Source: Secundilactobacillus angelensis (GTDB taxonomy: Bacteria; Bacillota; Bacilli; Lactobacillales; Lactobacillaceae). Taken from it: a stretch of DNA of 64,000 nucleotides. The translations under genes and the position numbers were made by a program. The notes under the pieces were generated by a model. That model had not been told where the DNA came from, did no database searches, and was given only the letters and a program-made list of their open reading frames with translations. The DNA lies in assembly GCF_012641075.1 (NCBI RefSeq), contig NZ_JAAXLJ010000003.1, forward strand, positions 1 through 64,000. Direction: 5' to 3'. Shown here piece by piece: positions 62,632 to 64,000 of the stretch. How positions within the stretch are numbered: the stretch's first letter is position 1; every line of letters starts with the position of its first letter.

Positions 62632-63705
62632 TCACTCCTCTACGTGGTGAACGTTGAAACTTAAGGGAATAATTTGGTTAGACGCCCATTTTGACACTAA
62701 ATCTTTTAACTGCTTACGAGAATCAATAATGGCGATGCCGCAATCTCCGCCACCAGCGCCAGAGGTTTTGGCAATACCGCCAAATTCTTCAGCAATGTCA
62801 CACAATTTTGTTAGCAGCGGCGTTTCGATGTGCGCGTGAGTAAATTGATCTAATTCGTTTAACAGTTTACGGTTGATTGCAATTTCTGCTTGAATGGCAT
62901 GCAGATCTTGATTCCGAAACCCAGCAATCATCCGTTTCAGACAGGCTTTACTATTTGCTAGAAAATCCAGATAGGCTTGCTGACGCTTGGCCTTATTTAG
63001 GGCTACTCGGTCAACCAAATGAGAGGTGGAAGCTGGTGAACCCGTCCAACCAACTAATAATTTCAAATTCCTAGGCGGGGTTAGTAATTCAATGTCCAAA
63101 CCAGGCCAATCCATTGATAACATCTCGGCAAAATTGTAGTTTTTTTCTGCTAACTTGAGCCAGTCGCGATCAAAGGAACGGTAGGCAATCCAGCCACCAT
63201 AAACACTGGCGGCAATATCACCTAGTGAGCCGTTGCCTTGAACGTGGAAATGGGCAATTGCAGCTAATTTAAATAATTTATCGTGGTTAACTGGTAAATC
63301 ATAGAACTTGCAAAGTGCTTTAATCGTGGCAACGGTGACGGCTGCTGATGAACCTAAGCCATACTTTCGGCCGTCCTTGCTATCAAGATCACTTTCAACG
63401 GTGAGGTGGTAAATGCCAAGTTCCTTGCCCACAGTTTTGGCGTAATCTTCAGTCACCTTGATGGCAGACAGAATATAGTGGAAAGGGTTATCCCGATTAT
63501 CGAAAACCATTTCACCATCTTCACGGCGCCAATAGATCGAATTTTCTTGGTACTGACTGGAAACGATACTGCCAATTTGGTCGGCGGATTGAATTGTCAC
63601 CGTTACAAATTGATCCAATGCAACGATGATCGCAGGGAAGCCGGTCTCAACGACAGCGTACTCACCTGCAATATAAAGTTTGCCTGGGGCTTTCACGGAA
63701 ATCAA
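62632..63705 (-). CDS. mvaK2: Phosphomevalonate kinase
   Basis: About 357 residues. GHMP kinase: A-P-G-K-L-Y-I-A-G-E-Y-A-V near the N-terminus, ATP loop G-L-G-S-S-A-A-V (near 120) and the C-terminal T-S-G-A-G-G-G-D-C-G. TTG 63705 with AAAGGA fits the family start; ATG 63723 adds six residues. Phosphorylates mevalonate-5-phosphate. Confidence 0.95.
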   Translation of the reverse strand: MISVKAPGKLYIAGEYAVVETGFPAIIVALDQFVTVTIQSADQIGSIVSSQYQENSIYWRREDGEMVFDNRDNPFHYILSAIKVTEDYAKTVGKELGIYHLTVESDLDSKDGRKYGLGSSAAVTVATIKALCKFYDLPVNHDKLFKLAAIAHFHVQGNGSLGDIAASVYGGWIAYRSFDRDWLKLAEKNYNFAEMLSMDWPGLDIELLTPPRNLKLLVGWTGSPASTSHLVDRVALNKAKRQQAYLDFLANSKACLKRMIAGFRNQDLHAIQAEIAINRKLLNELDQFTHAHIETPLLTKLCDIAEEFGGIAKTSGAGGGDCGIAIIDSRKQLKDLVSKWASNQIIPLSFNVHHVEE

Positions 63706-63765
63706 AACATCATGTCCTTTCATTAGCAGGTTAAAAAAACACCGCTAATAGTACTAATACAATTA

Positions 63766-64000
63766 TTAATTTGAAATTGAAATGCCCGTTCCTGATCGGG
63801 TAACGAGTACTTGATCTTGACCAAATGATGACTGAAAATAGCAACGGATACGCTCTGCATCAGCACCTTGGCAGATAATTTTAACGTTCGGTCCAGCATC
63901 CATTGTAAAGTAACAGGATATCCCTTGCAAACGTAACTCTTTAACCATATTCATTGCTTGAATACTATCGGCATTGAAATAGGTGAAATTTGGGTCCGAA
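63766..64000 (-). CDS. mvaD: Diphosphomevalonate decarboxylase, C-terminal part
   Basis: The last 77 residues, open to the right edge. Y-F-N-A-D-S-I-Q-A-M and Y-F-T-M-D-A-G-P-N-V-K are unmistakable for MvaD, which makes IPP. Next in the mvaD-mvaK2-fni cluster. The ATG at 63954 is internal. Confidence 0.95.
   Translation of the reverse strand, partial: SDPNFTYFNADSIQAMNMVKELRLQGISCYFTMDAGPNVKIICQGADAERIRCYFQSSFGQDQVLVTRSGTGISISN

Overview
The window is a piece of a Lactobacillaceae chromosome (Firmicutes). The evidence is the gene order rsgA-rpe-thiN, rpmB / asp23-fakA, recG-plsX-acpP-rnc-smc-ftsY-ylxM-ffh and rpsP-khpA-rimM-trmD-rplS, the mevalonate-pathway genes, a C69 dipeptidase, lactobacillar lysin wall-binding domains, and frequent TTG/GTG starts with strong GGAGG sites. 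The species cannot be fixed from the sequence alone.

Bases 1 to about 27.6 kb are the right part of a temperate siphophage genome (cos-type, HK97-like head), integrated somewhere left of the window. In order: the end of the replicative primase/helicase; a 9-bp iteron field that looks like the phage origin; VRR-NUC nuclease and small early genes; a RinA-type late activator; HNH nuclease; a GC-rich inverted repeat (candidate cos); terminase subunits separated by a structured leader; portal, ClpP-like protease and capsid; head-tail connectors; tail tube, assembly chaperones and a 1695-residue tape measure carrying two peptidoglycan hydrolase domains; Dit, Tal and baseplate/receptor-binding genes; small tail-end proteins; holin and GH25 lysin, closed by a strong terminator. 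About 27.6-28.5 kb holds two unplaced small genes, probably the prophage edge or a lysogenic-conversion region. No integrase, repressor or att site is inside the window.

The prophage uses recoding repeatedly. The tail chaperone has a classical A-AAA-AAA -1 slip site. The capsid and tail-tube genes both end in A-AAA-TAA, followed in the -1 frame by an Ig-like domain (FN3-like on the capsid, Big_2 on the tube). Two receptor-region genes are each preceded by a short leader ORF with a poly-G tract (G7 and G9). In both, a G8 tract would carry leader translation to the start codon of the downstream gene. This looks like a slipped-strand translational switch and is the most novel feature here.

From about 28.6 kb to the end the genes are mostly housekeeping: ribosome assembly GTPase, pentose phosphate epimerase, thiamine pyrophosphokinase, L28, fatty acid kinase, RecG, lipid synthesis (PlsX/ACP), RNase III, SMC, SRP and its receptor, an AAA ATPase/VWA pair with a degenerate metallopeptidase motif, S16, KhpA, RimM, TrmD, L19. 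These are followed by less conserved genes: C69 dipeptidase, YitT-like membrane protein, tautomerase, glycerol kinase with a cre site, a metallophosphoesterase divergent from a helveticin-like protein, a HAD phosphatase, an RsmF-type methyltransferase, and the mevalonate genes fni, mvaK2 and mvaD (cut by the edge). Three copies of a 110-120-bp hairpin element sit in intergenic regions at 43.9, 55.8 and 61.5 kb.
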